Both the position numbers and the translations under genes were made by a program. A DNA stretch of 64,000 nt from an uncultured Erythrobacter sp. (GTDB lineage Bacteria > Pseudomonadota > Alphaproteobacteria > Sphingomonadales > Sphingomonadaceae), in contig CANKYI010000001.1 of the NCBI GenBank assembly GCA_947488085.1, forward strand, positions 2,613,928-2,677,927, given 5' to 3'. The notes beneath the pieces are model-generated. The model worked only from the letters and a program-made list of their open reading frames with translations. It did no database searches and was not told the origin of the DNA. Every line of letters starts with the position of its first letter. Within the stretch, counting starts at the first letter, position 1. Below are positions 56,431 through 64,000 of this stretch, piece after piece.

Positions 56431-57435
56431 CTAGTCATCCTCATCCTCTCGCCCGACCAAGGCCAGCGCACGAGCGCGGCGTTGGCTTAGCTCGCACCAG
56501 CGCAGCAGCGCCTCTTCGCGACCATGAGTGATCCACGTTTCGTGCGGGTTCACATCTTCAATGGTTTGCGTCAGCTCGCTCCAGTCTGCATGGTCTGAGA
56601 TGATCAGCGGCAGTTGCACTCCGCGCTGGCGGGCGCGTCCTCGCACTCGCATCCACCCACTCGCCATGGCGGTGATCGGATCAGGTAGACGACGCGACCA
56701 AGTGCTGCTCAGTGCAGAGGGCGGAGCGATGACGATTGAACCGCGCATATCGTCCTTTGTATGATCGGCCACGAGACGCAGCTCGCCCAGATCCACTCGG
56801 TGCTCCTGATAGAGGCGGCACATCTTCTCCATCGCTCCATGAAGATAGATCGGATGTGTATGCCCAGCGGCGCGCAACTCGGCGATCACGCGCTGCGCCT
56901 TGCCCAGAGCATAGGCGCCCACCAGCACACATTGATCGGGGTTATCGGTAAGCGCTCTCAGCAGCTTGGTCATCTCATCTGCAATGGGCGGGTGCACAAA
57001 GACTGGCAGGCCGAACGTCGCCTCTGTGATGAAGATATCGCACGGGGTGACTTCGAAGGGCGCACAGGTCGGGTCAGTACGGCGCTTATAGTCTCCGGTA
57101 ATCACCACTCGCTCGCCAGCATGTTCCAGCAGGATCTGCGCCGATCCCAGTACATGCCCTGCCGGAATAAAGGTTGCATCAACCCCTCCGGGTAGCCGGA
57201 GGGTCTCGCCATGTTGCACCGGCGTAGCGCCCTCGCGGGTATTGTAGCGAAGCTCCATTATGGCGAGTGTTTCGGGTGTCGCGATGGTTTCCCCGTGACC
57301 GCCGCGCGCGTGGTCGGCGTGACCATGCGTGATCAGCGCCTTGCCGACCGCGCGGCTGGGGTCAATCCAGCAATCGGCTGGGACGACGTGCACACCCCAA
57401 GGGTGCGGCTGGATCCAGGAAAACGGCGCGCTCAT
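56431..57435 (-). CDS. ligase-associated DNA damage response exonuclease (MBL fold)
   Basis: A 334-residue metallo-beta-lactamase-fold nuclease of the beta-CASP/SNM1-like group. The zinc motif HGHADHARGGH lies near residue 40, GHVLGSAQILLEHAGERVVITGDYK follows, and SDHADWSELTQTIEDV and HGREEALLRW complete the ligands. This family occurs next to an ATP-dependent ligase and is thought to process ends before ligation. ATG 57435 is preferred to a TTG 9 nt upstream. The helicase component of the same set is not in the window. Confidence 0.93.
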   Translation of the reverse strand: MSAPFSWIQPHPWGVHVVPADCWIDPSRAVGKALITHGHADHARGGHGETIATPETLAIMELRYNTREGATPVQHGETLRLPGGVDATFIPAGHVLGSAQILLEHAGERVVITGDYKRRTDPTCAPFEVTPCDIFITEATFGLPVFVHPPIADEMTKLLRALTDNPDQCVLVGAYALGKAQRVIAELRAAGHTHPIYLHGAMEKMCRLYQEHRVDLGELRLVADHTKDDMRGSIVIAPPSALSSTWSRRLPDPITAMASGWMRVRGRARQRGVQLPLIISDHADWSELTQTIEDVNPHETWITHGREEALLRWCELSQRRARALALVGREDEDD

Positions 57436-57447
57436 GTGTTCCAAACG

Positions 57448-57485
57448 AAAAGAGCGCGAGACGGTTTCCCGGCCCGCGCTCTTTT
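57448..57485 (-). terminator. intrinsic terminator of clpA
   Basis: Arms AAAAGAGCGCG (57448-57458) and CGCGCTCTTTT (57475-57485), 11 bp, with a 16-nt loop. On the minus strand the hairpin ends in TTTTCG-T, giving a short U-tract after clpA; it also lies just upstream of the nuclease start. Confidence 0.8.
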
Positions 57486-57502
57486 AAACGGTCTCTTGGT
57501 GA

Positions 57503-59902
57503 TCAGCTTTCCTTGTCGCTGCCCGATTCTTCTGGCTTGTTCTCACCAGCGTCTTTCGTGGGTGGCGTCTTTTTCGCGACCGGTTTTTTCTTTGCCGGAG
57601 CTTTGCGCTTTGGTTTGGCCTTAGGCGGTGCCGGCGTCAGTTCAAAGCTTGGCTTACCGTCCTTGACCGTAACGTGCACCTCGCCGCCATCGGCAAGTTT
57701 GCCAAACAACAATTCTTCGGCGAGCGGTTGTTTGATCTTGTCCTGGATCAAGCGGCCCATTGGGCGCGCACCATACAACCTATCATAGCCCTTATCAGCC
57801 AACCAATCGCGCGCATCGCCATCAAACTGGATATGCACGTTCTGTTCGGCGAGTTGCAATTCGAGTTCGAGGATGAACTTGTCGACCACGCGGGCAACCG
57901 TGCTGCGGCCAAGATAGGCAAACGGAACGATCGCGTCCAAACGGTTGCGGAACTCGGGGGTGAACATCTTTTTCACCGCTTCTGAGCCTGCGTCTTCCTT
58001 GGACACATCGCCGAATCCGATGCCTTGGCTCGCCATCGCAGCTGCACCTGCATTGGTCGTCATGATGAGTACGACGTTGCGGAAATCGACCGTTTTACCG
58101 TGGTGATCAGTCAGGCGGCCATTATCCATGACTTGCAACAGGATGTTGAACAGGTCGGGATGCGCTTTCTCGATCTCATCGAGCAGCAACACGCAATGCG
58201 GGTTTTGATCAACCGCATCGGTGAGCAATCCGCCCTGATCATATCCGACATAGCCCGGAGGCGCACCGATAAGTCGCGAAACACTATGGCGTTCCATATA
58301 TTCGGACATATCGAACCGTTTCAGCTCAATCCCCATGATGCTGGAGAGCTGGCGCGCGACTTCGGTTTTACCAACGCCGGTGGGGCCGCTGAACAGGAAT
58401 GAGCCGATGGGCTTATCTGGATCGCGCAGGCCAGCGCGCGAGAGCTTCATCGCGGTTGCAAGACGGGTAATCGCCTCATCCTGACCAAACACGACATGTT
58501 TCAGATCGCGGTCGAGATTTTCGAGTGCTTTCTTATCGTCCTTCGACACAGATTTGGGCGGGATGCGGGCCATAGTCGCGATGACCTGCTCGATCTCACG
58601 CGCAGTGATTTTCTTTTTGCGGCGGCTCGGCGGAACCAGCATCTGCATCGCGCCAACCTCGTCGATCACATCGATGGCTTTGTCGGGCAATTTGCGATCG
58701 TTGATATAGCGCGCTGACAGCTCGACCGCGGTTTTCAGCGCGTCGGGTGTGTACTTAACATTGTGATGCTCTTCGAAGGCCGTGCGCAGGCCTTTGAGGA
58801 TCTTAATCGTATCCTCAATTGTCGGCTCATTCACATCGATTTTCTGGAACCGGCGCAGTAGCGCTCGATCCTTTTCGAAGTGGTTGCGGAACTCTTTGTA
58901 AGTGGTCGACCCGACACAGCGGATCGTGCCGCCTGACAATGCCGGTTTCAGCAGGTTGGAGGCATCCATCGCTCCGCCGCTGGTTGCACCAGCACCGATC
59001 ACGGTGTGAATTTCGTCGATGAAGAGGATTGCGTCGGGCATCCCCTCCAATTCGGTAACAACTTGTTTCAAGCGTTCTTCGAAATCGCCGCGATATCGCG
59101 TTCCGGCCAGCAATGCGCCCATATCAAGCGAATAGATCACCGCATCAGTCAACACTTCGGGCACATCGCCTTCGACGATTTTGCGCGCCAGACCTTCGGC
59201 AATCGCAGTCTTACCAACGCCAGGATCGCCGACATAGAGTGGGTTGTTCTTTGAACGGCGACAGAGGATTTGCACCGTGCGATCAACCTCTGGCCCACGC
59301 CCGATCAACGGGTCGACTTTGCCCGCTTCGGCTTTGGCATTGAGGTTCACAGTAAACTGATCGAGCGCGGTCTCTTTCTTGTTCCCGCCCTCTTTGGAAC
59401 CGCCTTCTGCTTCGGCAGCAGGCTCTTCATTGCCCTGCGGAGCTTTCGATTCAAGCTGACGTCCGCCTTTGCCTATGCCGTGGCTGATATAGCTCACCGC
59501 ATCCAAGCGGCTCATGTCCTGCTGTTGCAGGAAGTAGACCGCGTAAGAATCCCGTTCCGAAAACAGCGCGACCAGGACATTCGCACCCGTAACCGTATCC
59601 TTGCCCGAGCTTTGCACATGCAGGATCGCCCGCTGAATCACCCGTTGGAAGCCGGCGGTCGGCTGCGGATCGGCATCGTCTTCCGTTTTAAGTGACTGAT
59701 ATTCCTGATCGAGATATTGCTTCACCACCTCACCCAATTCGGCAAGGTCCACTCCGCAAGCACCCATGACTGCTGCGCCATCTTCGTCATCGATCAGCGC
59801 GAGCAGCAAATGCTCCAAAGTCGCATATTCGTGACGCCGCTCAGATGCGTGAGCGAGTGCGTTGTGCAGGGTCCGTTCGAGGTTCTGAGCGAAACTGGGC
59901 AT
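57503..59902 (-). CDS. clpA: ATP-dependent Clp protease ATP-binding subunit ClpA
   Basis: A 799-residue class I Clp/Hsp100 unfoldase that feeds ClpP. The N-terminal Clp_N repeat region (MPSFAQNLERTLHNALAHA) is followed by two AAA modules: Walker A GDPGVGKTAIAEGLAR in the first and FSGPTGVGKTEVARQL in the second, with FIDEIHTVIGAGA and LLDEIEKAHPDLFNILL. The C-terminus carries a long Lys/Pro/Ala tail (from about residue 758) longer than in E. coli. No clpS is adjacent, unlike many genomes. Intrinsic terminator downstream. Confidence 0.97.
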   Translation of the reverse strand: MPSFAQNLERTLHNALAHASERRHEYATLEHLLLALIDDEDGAAVMGACGVDLAELGEVVKQYLDQEYQSLKTEDDADPQPTAGFQRVIQRAILHVQSSGKDTVTGANVLVALFSERDSYAVYFLQQQDMSRLDAVSYISHGIGKGGRQLESKAPQGNEEPAAEAEGGSKEGGNKKETALDQFTVNLNAKAEAGKVDPLIGRGPEVDRTVQILCRRSKNNPLYVGDPGVGKTAIAEGLARKIVEGDVPEVLTDAVIYSLDMGALLAGTRYRGDFEERLKQVVTELEGMPDAILFIDEIHTVIGAGATSGGAMDASNLLKPALSGGTIRCVGSTTYKEFRNHFEKDRALLRRFQKIDVNEPTIEDTIKILKGLRTAFEEHHNVKYTPDALKTAVELSARYINDRKLPDKAIDVIDEVGAMQMLVPPSRRKKKITAREIEQVIATMARIPPKSVSKDDKKALENLDRDLKHVVFGQDEAITRLATAMKLSRAGLRDPDKPIGSFLFSGPTGVGKTEVARQLSSIMGIELKRFDMSEYMERHSVSRLIGAPPGYVGYDQGGLLTDAVDQNPHCVLLLDEIEKAHPDLFNILLQVMDNGRLTDHHGKTVDFRNVVLIMTTNAGAAAMASQGIGFGDVSKEDAGSEAVKKMFTPEFRNRLDAIVPFAYLGRSTVARVVDKFILELELQLAEQNVHIQFDGDARDWLADKGYDRLYGARPMGRLIQDKIKQPLAEELLFGKLADGGEVHVTVKDGKPSFELTPAPPKAKPKRKAPAKKKPVAKKTPPTKDAGENKPEESGSDKES

Positions 59903-60000
59903 GGATGGCTCTTCTTATTGAGGGGCGGTTGAGAGGTCGTTTGAGTTATATGGGGCATCGAGGCGCAATTGCGAATCCCAACTGTGGAGGAATTGCGCCA

Positions 60001-60204
60001 TTACGAACCTGATTTCTTAAAAAATGCATCAGCTGCGGCGCGGTGTGCGCTGGACTTTTCGCTATGTGCTCTCACTCGCGCAATTTCTGTTTCCAGTATT
60101 GCTATCCGCTCGGCGAGTTCGTCTTGCGAATAGGGAGCAAGGTCTTCTGAGCAGAGCTTGCTGGCGGCATCGCCTTGCATTCTAGGGAGGTCGGGTTCTT
60201 CCAT
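60001..60204 (-). CDS. DUF1192 family small protein
   Basis: A 67-residue protein of DUF1192: MEEPDLPR at the start, then DLAPYSQDELAERIAILETEIARVRAHSEKSSAHRAAADAFFKK-type coiled helix. Short, probably a coiled-coil oligomer, unknown function. ATG 60204 is chosen on family form; ATG 60216 is in frame too. Like many alphaproteobacteria, it sits divergent from the quinone oxidoreductase gene. Confidence 0.85.
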   Translation of the reverse strand: MEEPDLPRMQGDAASKLCSEDLAPYSQDELAERIAILETEIARVRAHSEKSSAHRAAADAFFKKSGS

Positions 60205-60360
60205 CAGGCCGAGCATCGCAAGTCATGCGGCGTCCTGTCAACGTGAATAGGGCTGCCAACGCGAATAGTCGCAAATTTGCTGGCATCACGCCAACACTTC
60301 AGCGTATGGGCCACCCAAGAGACATGACCGGTCAGTTGGGGCAACAACGAGGGGCTTACC

Positions 60361-61383
60361 ATGGTTGAGGCAATCGCGCCTGTTCTGCCAAGAACAATGC
60401 GAGCAATCGGATTTGCTGCGCCGGGCGGGCCAGAAGTGCTCACTGCCGAGAGCGTTGCAGTGCCAGAACTTGGCCCAGACGATGTTCTTATTAAGGTGGC
60501 GTATGCTGGCGTAAATCGGCCTGATTGCATTCAGCGCGCAGGCCATTATCCCGCGCCGCCGGGCGCATCGCCAGTGCTGGGTTTGGAGGTTGCCGGTGAA
60601 GTCGCGGCGGTTGGTGCCAATGTTCCTGCCGAGATGCTGGGCACCCGCATTGCAGCGCTGACGCCTGGCGGCGGTTATGCCGAATATTGCACCGCCCCGT
60701 GGCAGCATTGTTTGCCTGTGCCTGACAACATGGGTTTGAAGTCCGCGGCAGCCTTGCCCGAAACGCTGTTCACGGTGTGGCACAACGTTTTTGAGCGCGG
60801 CATGGCCCGCGATGGCGAGACTTTGCTGGTCCATGGCGGCACGTCGGGCATCGGCACGATGGCGGTAATGCTGGCCAAAGCCTTTGACCTGAAAACCATC
60901 GTCACCTGCGGTGATGAGGCCAAGTGCGTTGCTGCTCGCAAAGTTGGGGCTGATCTGGCGATCAATTACCGTGAGGCAGACTTTGTCGAGGCGGTCAAAG
61001 AACACACAGGTGGCAAGGGTGTCGACATTGTGCTCGATATGGTTTCGGGTGACTATGTCCCGCGCAACCTCAAATGCCTCGCCGAAGACGGGCGGCATGT
61101 GACTATTGCAGTATTGGGCGGTGCCAAAGCGGAGCTGTTCATGCCCATGGTGATGATGCGACGGCTGGTTCTGACCGGCTCGACCCTGCGCCCGCGCTCG
61201 GACGCTTTTAAAGCCGCGCTGGCTGATGAAATTGCGATCAATGCCTGGCCGCTTTTCACCAGCGGTGAGCTGTCGCCGATCATGGATCAGACCCTTCCTT
61301 TGGCCGATGCTGCTGCGGCGCATGCCCGGATGGAAGCGGGCGAGCATATCGGCAAAATCGTGCTGGAGGTTGCAGGCGGATAG
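60361..61383 (+). CDS. NAD(P)H quinone oxidoreductase (zinc-independent MDR, PIG3-like)
   Basis: A 340-residue medium-chain dehydrogenase/reductase of the quinone oxidoreductase group. It begins MRAIGFAAPGGPEVL after a leader of about 12 residues, has YAGVNRPDCIQRAGHYPAPPG, LGLEVAGEVAAVG and the nucleotide loop VHGGTSGIGTMAVMLAKAF. It lacks structural and catalytic zinc ligands. AGGGG precedes ATG 60361. The GT4 gene follows 8 nt after the stop and may share the transcript. Confidence 0.93.
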   Translation: MVEAIAPVLPRTMRAIGFAAPGGPEVLTAESVAVPELGPDDVLIKVAYAGVNRPDCIQRAGHYPAPPGASPVLGLEVAGEVAAVGANVPAEMLGTRIAALTPGGGYAEYCTAPWQHCLPVPDNMGLKSAAALPETLFTVWHNVFERGMARDGETLLVHGGTSGIGTMAVMLAKAFDLKTIVTCGDEAKCVAARKVGADLAINYREADFVEAVKEHTGGKGVDIVLDMVSGDYVPRNLKCLAEDGRHVTIAVLGGAKAELFMPMVMMRRLVLTGSTLRPRSDAFKAALADEIAINAWPLFTSGELSPIMDQTLPLADAAAAHARMEAGEHIGKIVLEVAGG

Positions 61384-61391
61384 GAGGCCGC

Positions 61392-62507
61392 GTGAACGAG
61401 CAGACGCACTTTCCCATCGAAGCCGACACCAATGAAGCGCGCACGCATTGCGGGTCCGCGCCCAAATCCATCGCGATCATCACGGATGCATGGTACCCAC
61501 AAATAAATGGCGTCGTGCGCACGCTTTCCACCACTTGCGATATGTTGCGTAGCTGGGGGCACGACGTCACCGTTATCTCACCCGAGCAATATCGCAGTTT
61601 TCCCGCGCCTACCTATCCTGAGATCCGGCTTGCCCTGACCGCTCCCGGCTCAGTCGATCGGCAACTGGCCAAGATAAAGCCGGATGCCATCCATATCGCG
61701 ACCGAGGGACCATTGGGTTATGCTGCGCGACGATATTGTGTGCGGCGCAAACTGCTTTTTACCACCGCCTATCATACGCAGTTCCCGGACTACTTCGCGC
61801 GTCGCACTGGCCTGTCCTCGGCCGTGTTTTGGCCCTATATTCGCTGGTTCCACCGTCCCGCTCGCCGGATCATGGTGGCGACTGAGACAATCCGAAAACA
61901 ATTGCGCGAACAGGGGCTGACGCAGCTAAGCCATTGGAGCCGCGGGGTCGATCTGACCTGTTTCTCTCCCGACGCGCCGATACCCGATGAATATGCCGAT
62001 ATTGAGGGGCCAATCTTGCTCTATGTCGGACGTATTGCGGTTGATAAGAATATCGAGGCGTTTCTATCCTGCAAAACCCCAGGCACAAAGGTAGTGGTCG
62101 GTGATGGCCCAGAGCGTGCGGCGTTAGAAGCACGTTTCCCAGAGGCGCGCTTTATGGGCAGGCGCACCGGACGCGAACTCGCCGGATTTTACGCAGGCGC
62201 TGACGTCTTTGTGTTCCCAAGCAAAACGGACACATTTGGACTGGTGATGATCGAAGCGCTCGCTTGTGGGGTCCCCGTCGCCGCCTTTCCCGTCGCCGGG
62301 CCGGTTGATATTGTAACCGATGAGTTTGGCGGGCTTTGCGATGATCTGGCCGAGGCCATCGATGCCGCTCGCCGATGCGATCGTGGTCTGTGTGCAGAGC
62401 TTGGCAAAAGCTATTCATGGGAAGCAGCGACCCGGCAGTTCCTGTCCGCTCTAGCCCCCGTGAAGCAAGACGATGCGATGCGACCTCAGCCCGCGCCTGC
62501 GCTCTGA
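61392..62507 (+). CDS. GT4-family glycosyltransferase
   Basis: A 371-residue glycosyltransferase of GT family 4, mannosyltransferase-like (MgtA/PimB group). It shows AWYPQINGVVRTLSTTC at the N-terminus (acceptor domain), HIATEGPLGYAARRYC and YHTQFPDYFARRT, the donor-domain LLYVGRIAVDKNIEAFL and FVFPSKTDTFGLVMIEALACG with the EX7E-like motif. Donor and acceptor are unknown, perhaps GDP-mannose to a glycolipid. GTG 61392 has AGGAGG 6 nt upstream. Gene order with the quinone oxidoreductase suggests cotranscription. Confidence 0.92.
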   Translation: MNEQTHFPIEADTNEARTHCGSAPKSIAIITDAWYPQINGVVRTLSTTCDMLRSWGHDVTVISPEQYRSFPAPTYPEIRLALTAPGSVDRQLAKIKPDAIHIATEGPLGYAARRYCVRRKLLFTTAYHTQFPDYFARRTGLSSAVFWPYIRWFHRPARRIMVATETIRKQLREQGLTQLSHWSRGVDLTCFSPDAPIPDEYADIEGPILLYVGRIAVDKNIEAFLSCKTPGTKVVVGDGPERAALEARFPEARFMGRRTGRELAGFYAGADVFVFPSKTDTFGLVMIEALACGVPVAAFPVAGPVDIVTDEFGGLCDDLAEAIDAARRCDRGLCAELGKSYSWEAATRQFLSALAPVKQDDAMRPQPAPAL

Positions 62508-62619
62508 CCGCTGCAATCGCACGAACACCTTGCCGTTTGCGCGGCTATGCCCTATCTGCACCCCTGCAATGGCCGCTCCGAAAGGGGTGGCCCTTATCAT
62601 TTTGAACGGAGATTTCCCC

Positions 62620-63411
62620 ATGGCTAGCAAGGATCAGCCAACCCCGCTGATGCCCCACGCCACTGCGACCTGGCTAGTCGATCACACTGGCTTGTCGTTC
62701 GAACAGATCGCGCAATTCTGCGGTTTGCACATTCTTGAAGTGCAGGCGATGGCGGATGATCTGGCGGGCAGCAAGTACACGGGTCGTGATCCGGTCCACG
62801 CAGGCGAATTGACGCTGCAAGAGATTGAGCTGGGTCAGGCGGATCCGGAATACGCGCTGAAAATGCACAAGGCCCCGGTCGAGGTGACCCGGACCAAAGG
62901 ACCGCGCTACACCCCCGTGTCAAAGCGGCAGGACAAGCCCGACGGCATTGCGTGGATTTTGCGCAGCCACCCAGAGGTGTCGGACGCGCAAATCTCCAAG
63001 CTGATCGGCACAACACGCAATACAATCGGCGCGATTAAAGAGCGTTCGCATTGGAACATTCAGAACATTCAGCCCAAGGATCCTGTGACTTTGGGCCTGT
63101 GTTCACAGCGTGAGTTGGATGCAGTGGTTGCTAAGGCAGCCAAGCGCGCGGGTATTACGGACGATGCAGCCGTGGTTGAGAATGTCGATGGCCGCTCCGA
63201 TAAGGAAAAGCTGATCGAAGAGCTGCGCGCAGAACGCGAAGCGAACGTGAAAGCTGCCGCCGAGGCTGCGCAAGAAGCCGAAGCCGAAGCTTGGTTGGCC
63301 AAAAAGCGCGAAGCGGAAGAAGCAGGCGAGGTCGCGCCGCCAACTCCCGGTTTTGCTCAACCACCGAGCGAAGAGTCCACTGAGAGCGAAGACGAAACGC
63401 CAGCTGAGTAA
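62620..63411 (+). CDS. trcR: cell-cycle transcriptional regulator TrcR (DUF1013)
   Basis: A 263-residue DUF1013 protein. The N-terminal HTH-like block ATWLVDHTGLSFEQIAQFCGLHILEVQAMADD (in parts) is followed by SHPEVSDAQISKLIGTTRNTIGAIKERSHWN, a second HTH, and a C-terminal Ala/Glu-rich coiled-coil with an acidic tail. TrcR is a conserved alphaproteobacterial regulator linked to cell-cycle control. ATG 62620 has ACGGAG upstream; the frame is open from 62473 but only inside the previous gene end. Confidence 0.93.
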   Translation: MASKDQPTPLMPHATATWLVDHTGLSFEQIAQFCGLHILEVQAMADDLAGSKYTGRDPVHAGELTLQEIELGQADPEYALKMHKAPVEVTRTKGPRYTPVSKRQDKPDGIAWILRSHPEVSDAQISKLIGTTRNTIGAIKERSHWNIQNIQPKDPVTLGLCSQRELDAVVAKAAKRAGITDDAAVVENVDGRSDKEKLIEELRAEREANVKAAAEAAQEAEAEAWLAKKREAEEAGEVAPPTPGFAQPPSEESTESEDETPAE

Positions 63412-63511
63412 TTCAGCCAGAGAATAGTCTGAGCGGCGGTTCCGTTACAACTTGATGCAAAAACCTCAGCTTTGGGGGCACATTCGCTTGTGCCTGCGAG
63501 GGTGATCGGCC

Positions 63512-64000
63512 ATGCTTGCTGACATGAATGTTAATACGTGCCTCTATCACCATCCCACGCCATGGGATGCCGATTTTGAACCGTTATCACTGCCTGAGAT
63601 GTTTGAAACGACGGTTCAGCATGATCCCAATGCGCCGTTTCTGCACTTTCTTGGGCGGACATTTTCGTATCAGGACGTTTATACAGAGGCGAAGCGGTTT
63701 GCCGCTGGGTTGATTGGGCGCGGGATCAAAAAAGGCGACCGGGTCGGCCTGTTCCTGCCCAATGTGCCGATTTACGCCTCCGCCTATTATGGCGCGATGA
63801 TGGCAGGCGCAGTGGTGGTCAATTTCTCGCCGCTCTATTCGGTCGAAGAGCTTTCGTGGCAGGTTGCAGACAGCGGCACGCGAGTGCTCGTCACCGTCGA
63901 TGTGCCCGAATTGTATGGCAATGCCGCAGAGGTCTTGGAGAAGTCCGAGCTTGAAACGCTTGTTGTGGGCTCGCTCTCCGAGATGCTGCCTTGGATCAAA
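63512..64000 (+). CDS. long-chain acyl-CoA ligase, N-terminal part (cut by window edge)
   Basis: The first 163 codons of an AMP-dependent acyl-CoA ligase. It starts MLADMNVNTCLYHHPTPWDA and has FSYQDVYTEAKRFAAGLIGRG and GDRVGLFLPNVPIYASAYYGAMMAGAVVV in separate blocks, the standard N-terminal ANL pattern. The AMP-binding motif would lie past the window end. ATG 63512 or 63524 is the start. It is a different paralogue from the ligase at the left edge. Confidence 0.9.
   Translation, partial: MLADMNVNTCLYHHPTPWDADFEPLSLPEMFETTVQHDPNAPFLHFLGRTFSYQDVYTEAKRFAAGLIGRGIKKGDRVGLFLPNVPIYASAYYGAMMAGAVVVNFSPLYSVEELSWQVADSGTRVLVTVDVPELYGNAAEVLEKSELETLVVGSLSEMLPWIK

Noticed and set aside
60286-61347. A 353-codon open frame antisense to the quinone oxidoreductase gene.
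   Set aside because: Composition and lack of any domain suggest a mirror frame of a GC-rich gene; the plus-strand gene is clearly real.

Overview
This window is a gene-dense, mostly core piece of a moderately GC-rich alphaproteobacterial chromosome. The gene content points to Sphingomonadales, most likely Erythrobacteraceae: a fused ThiS-ThiG, a DUF1491 protein, an UrcA-family protein, a PopZ-like DUF2497 protein, a TrcR (DUF1013) regulator, a SUV3-like helicase next to an S4 protein, 7Fe ferredoxin and CarD, and the order dnaQ-coaE-aroE-maf-ppsR / hemE-hemJ / rho / mnmE-mnmG-rsmG-parA-parB. The taxon is inferred from gene content only. I saw no insertion sequence, prophage, CRISPR array, rRNA or tRNA gene.

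1-20 kb. Fatty acyl-CoA ligase, ThiS-ThiG thiazole synthase, a MerC-like membrane protein behind a good Zur-like operator, divergent from haem A synthase (ctaA) and cutA. The rplM-rpsI operon follows with a strong terminator, then a phosphoesterase, small membrane proteins, an UrcA protein, a LytS/LytTR-type two-component pair, fumarase C, a pcm-like/TolC/PopZ-like run, and an S9 peptidase coupled to a 2Fe-2S ferredoxin. A CBS protein, ErpA and exonuclease III end this part.

20-38 kb. This is the most informative part. From 20,985 to 27,521 every gene is on the minus strand (cell-wall hydrolase, DUF1491, thioesterase, ptsN, hpf, dnaQ, coaE, aroE, maf, ppsR). From 27,851 nearly every gene to 37,390 is on the plus strand (hemE, hemJ, rho, a small DUF6489 protein, mnmE, mnmG, rsmG, parA, parB). 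The 329-bp gap at the switch, just upstream of hemE, ends in an AT-rich stretch and has weak DnaA-box-like words, so it is a candidate replication origin of the Caulobacter (hemE-linked) type. Four parS-like sites lie 4.4-7.7 kb from it, in mnmE, before mnmG and twice in rsmG, close to parAB. PopZ-like and TrcR proteins elsewhere in the window fit the same theme of chromosome positioning and cell cycle.

38-64 kb. Mixed housekeeping genes: free-methionine-sulfoxide reductase, a membrane-anchored sugar dehydrogenase, an AAA ATPase (DUF815), an acyl-CoA dehydrogenase, a Sua5-type tRNA t6A enzyme, two lipoproteins, carD, fdxA, the S4/SUV3 pair, an M23 envelope peptidase, hemB, a GNAT enzyme, a gamma carbonic anhydrase, an ATP-dependent DNA ligase and its partner MBL nuclease separated by a small exported protein, clpA, DUF1192, a quinone oxidoreductase, a GT4 glycosyltransferase, trcR, and the start of a second acyl-CoA ligase cut by the window edge.

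I found no clearly new defence or mobile system. The items most worth checking are the origin/parS layout, the embedded Gly-Gly of ThiS in the ThiS-ThiG fusion, the Zur-type operator before the MerC-like gene, the 14-bp triple repeat between suv3 and the M23 gene, and the exported protein lodged between two DNA-repair partners.
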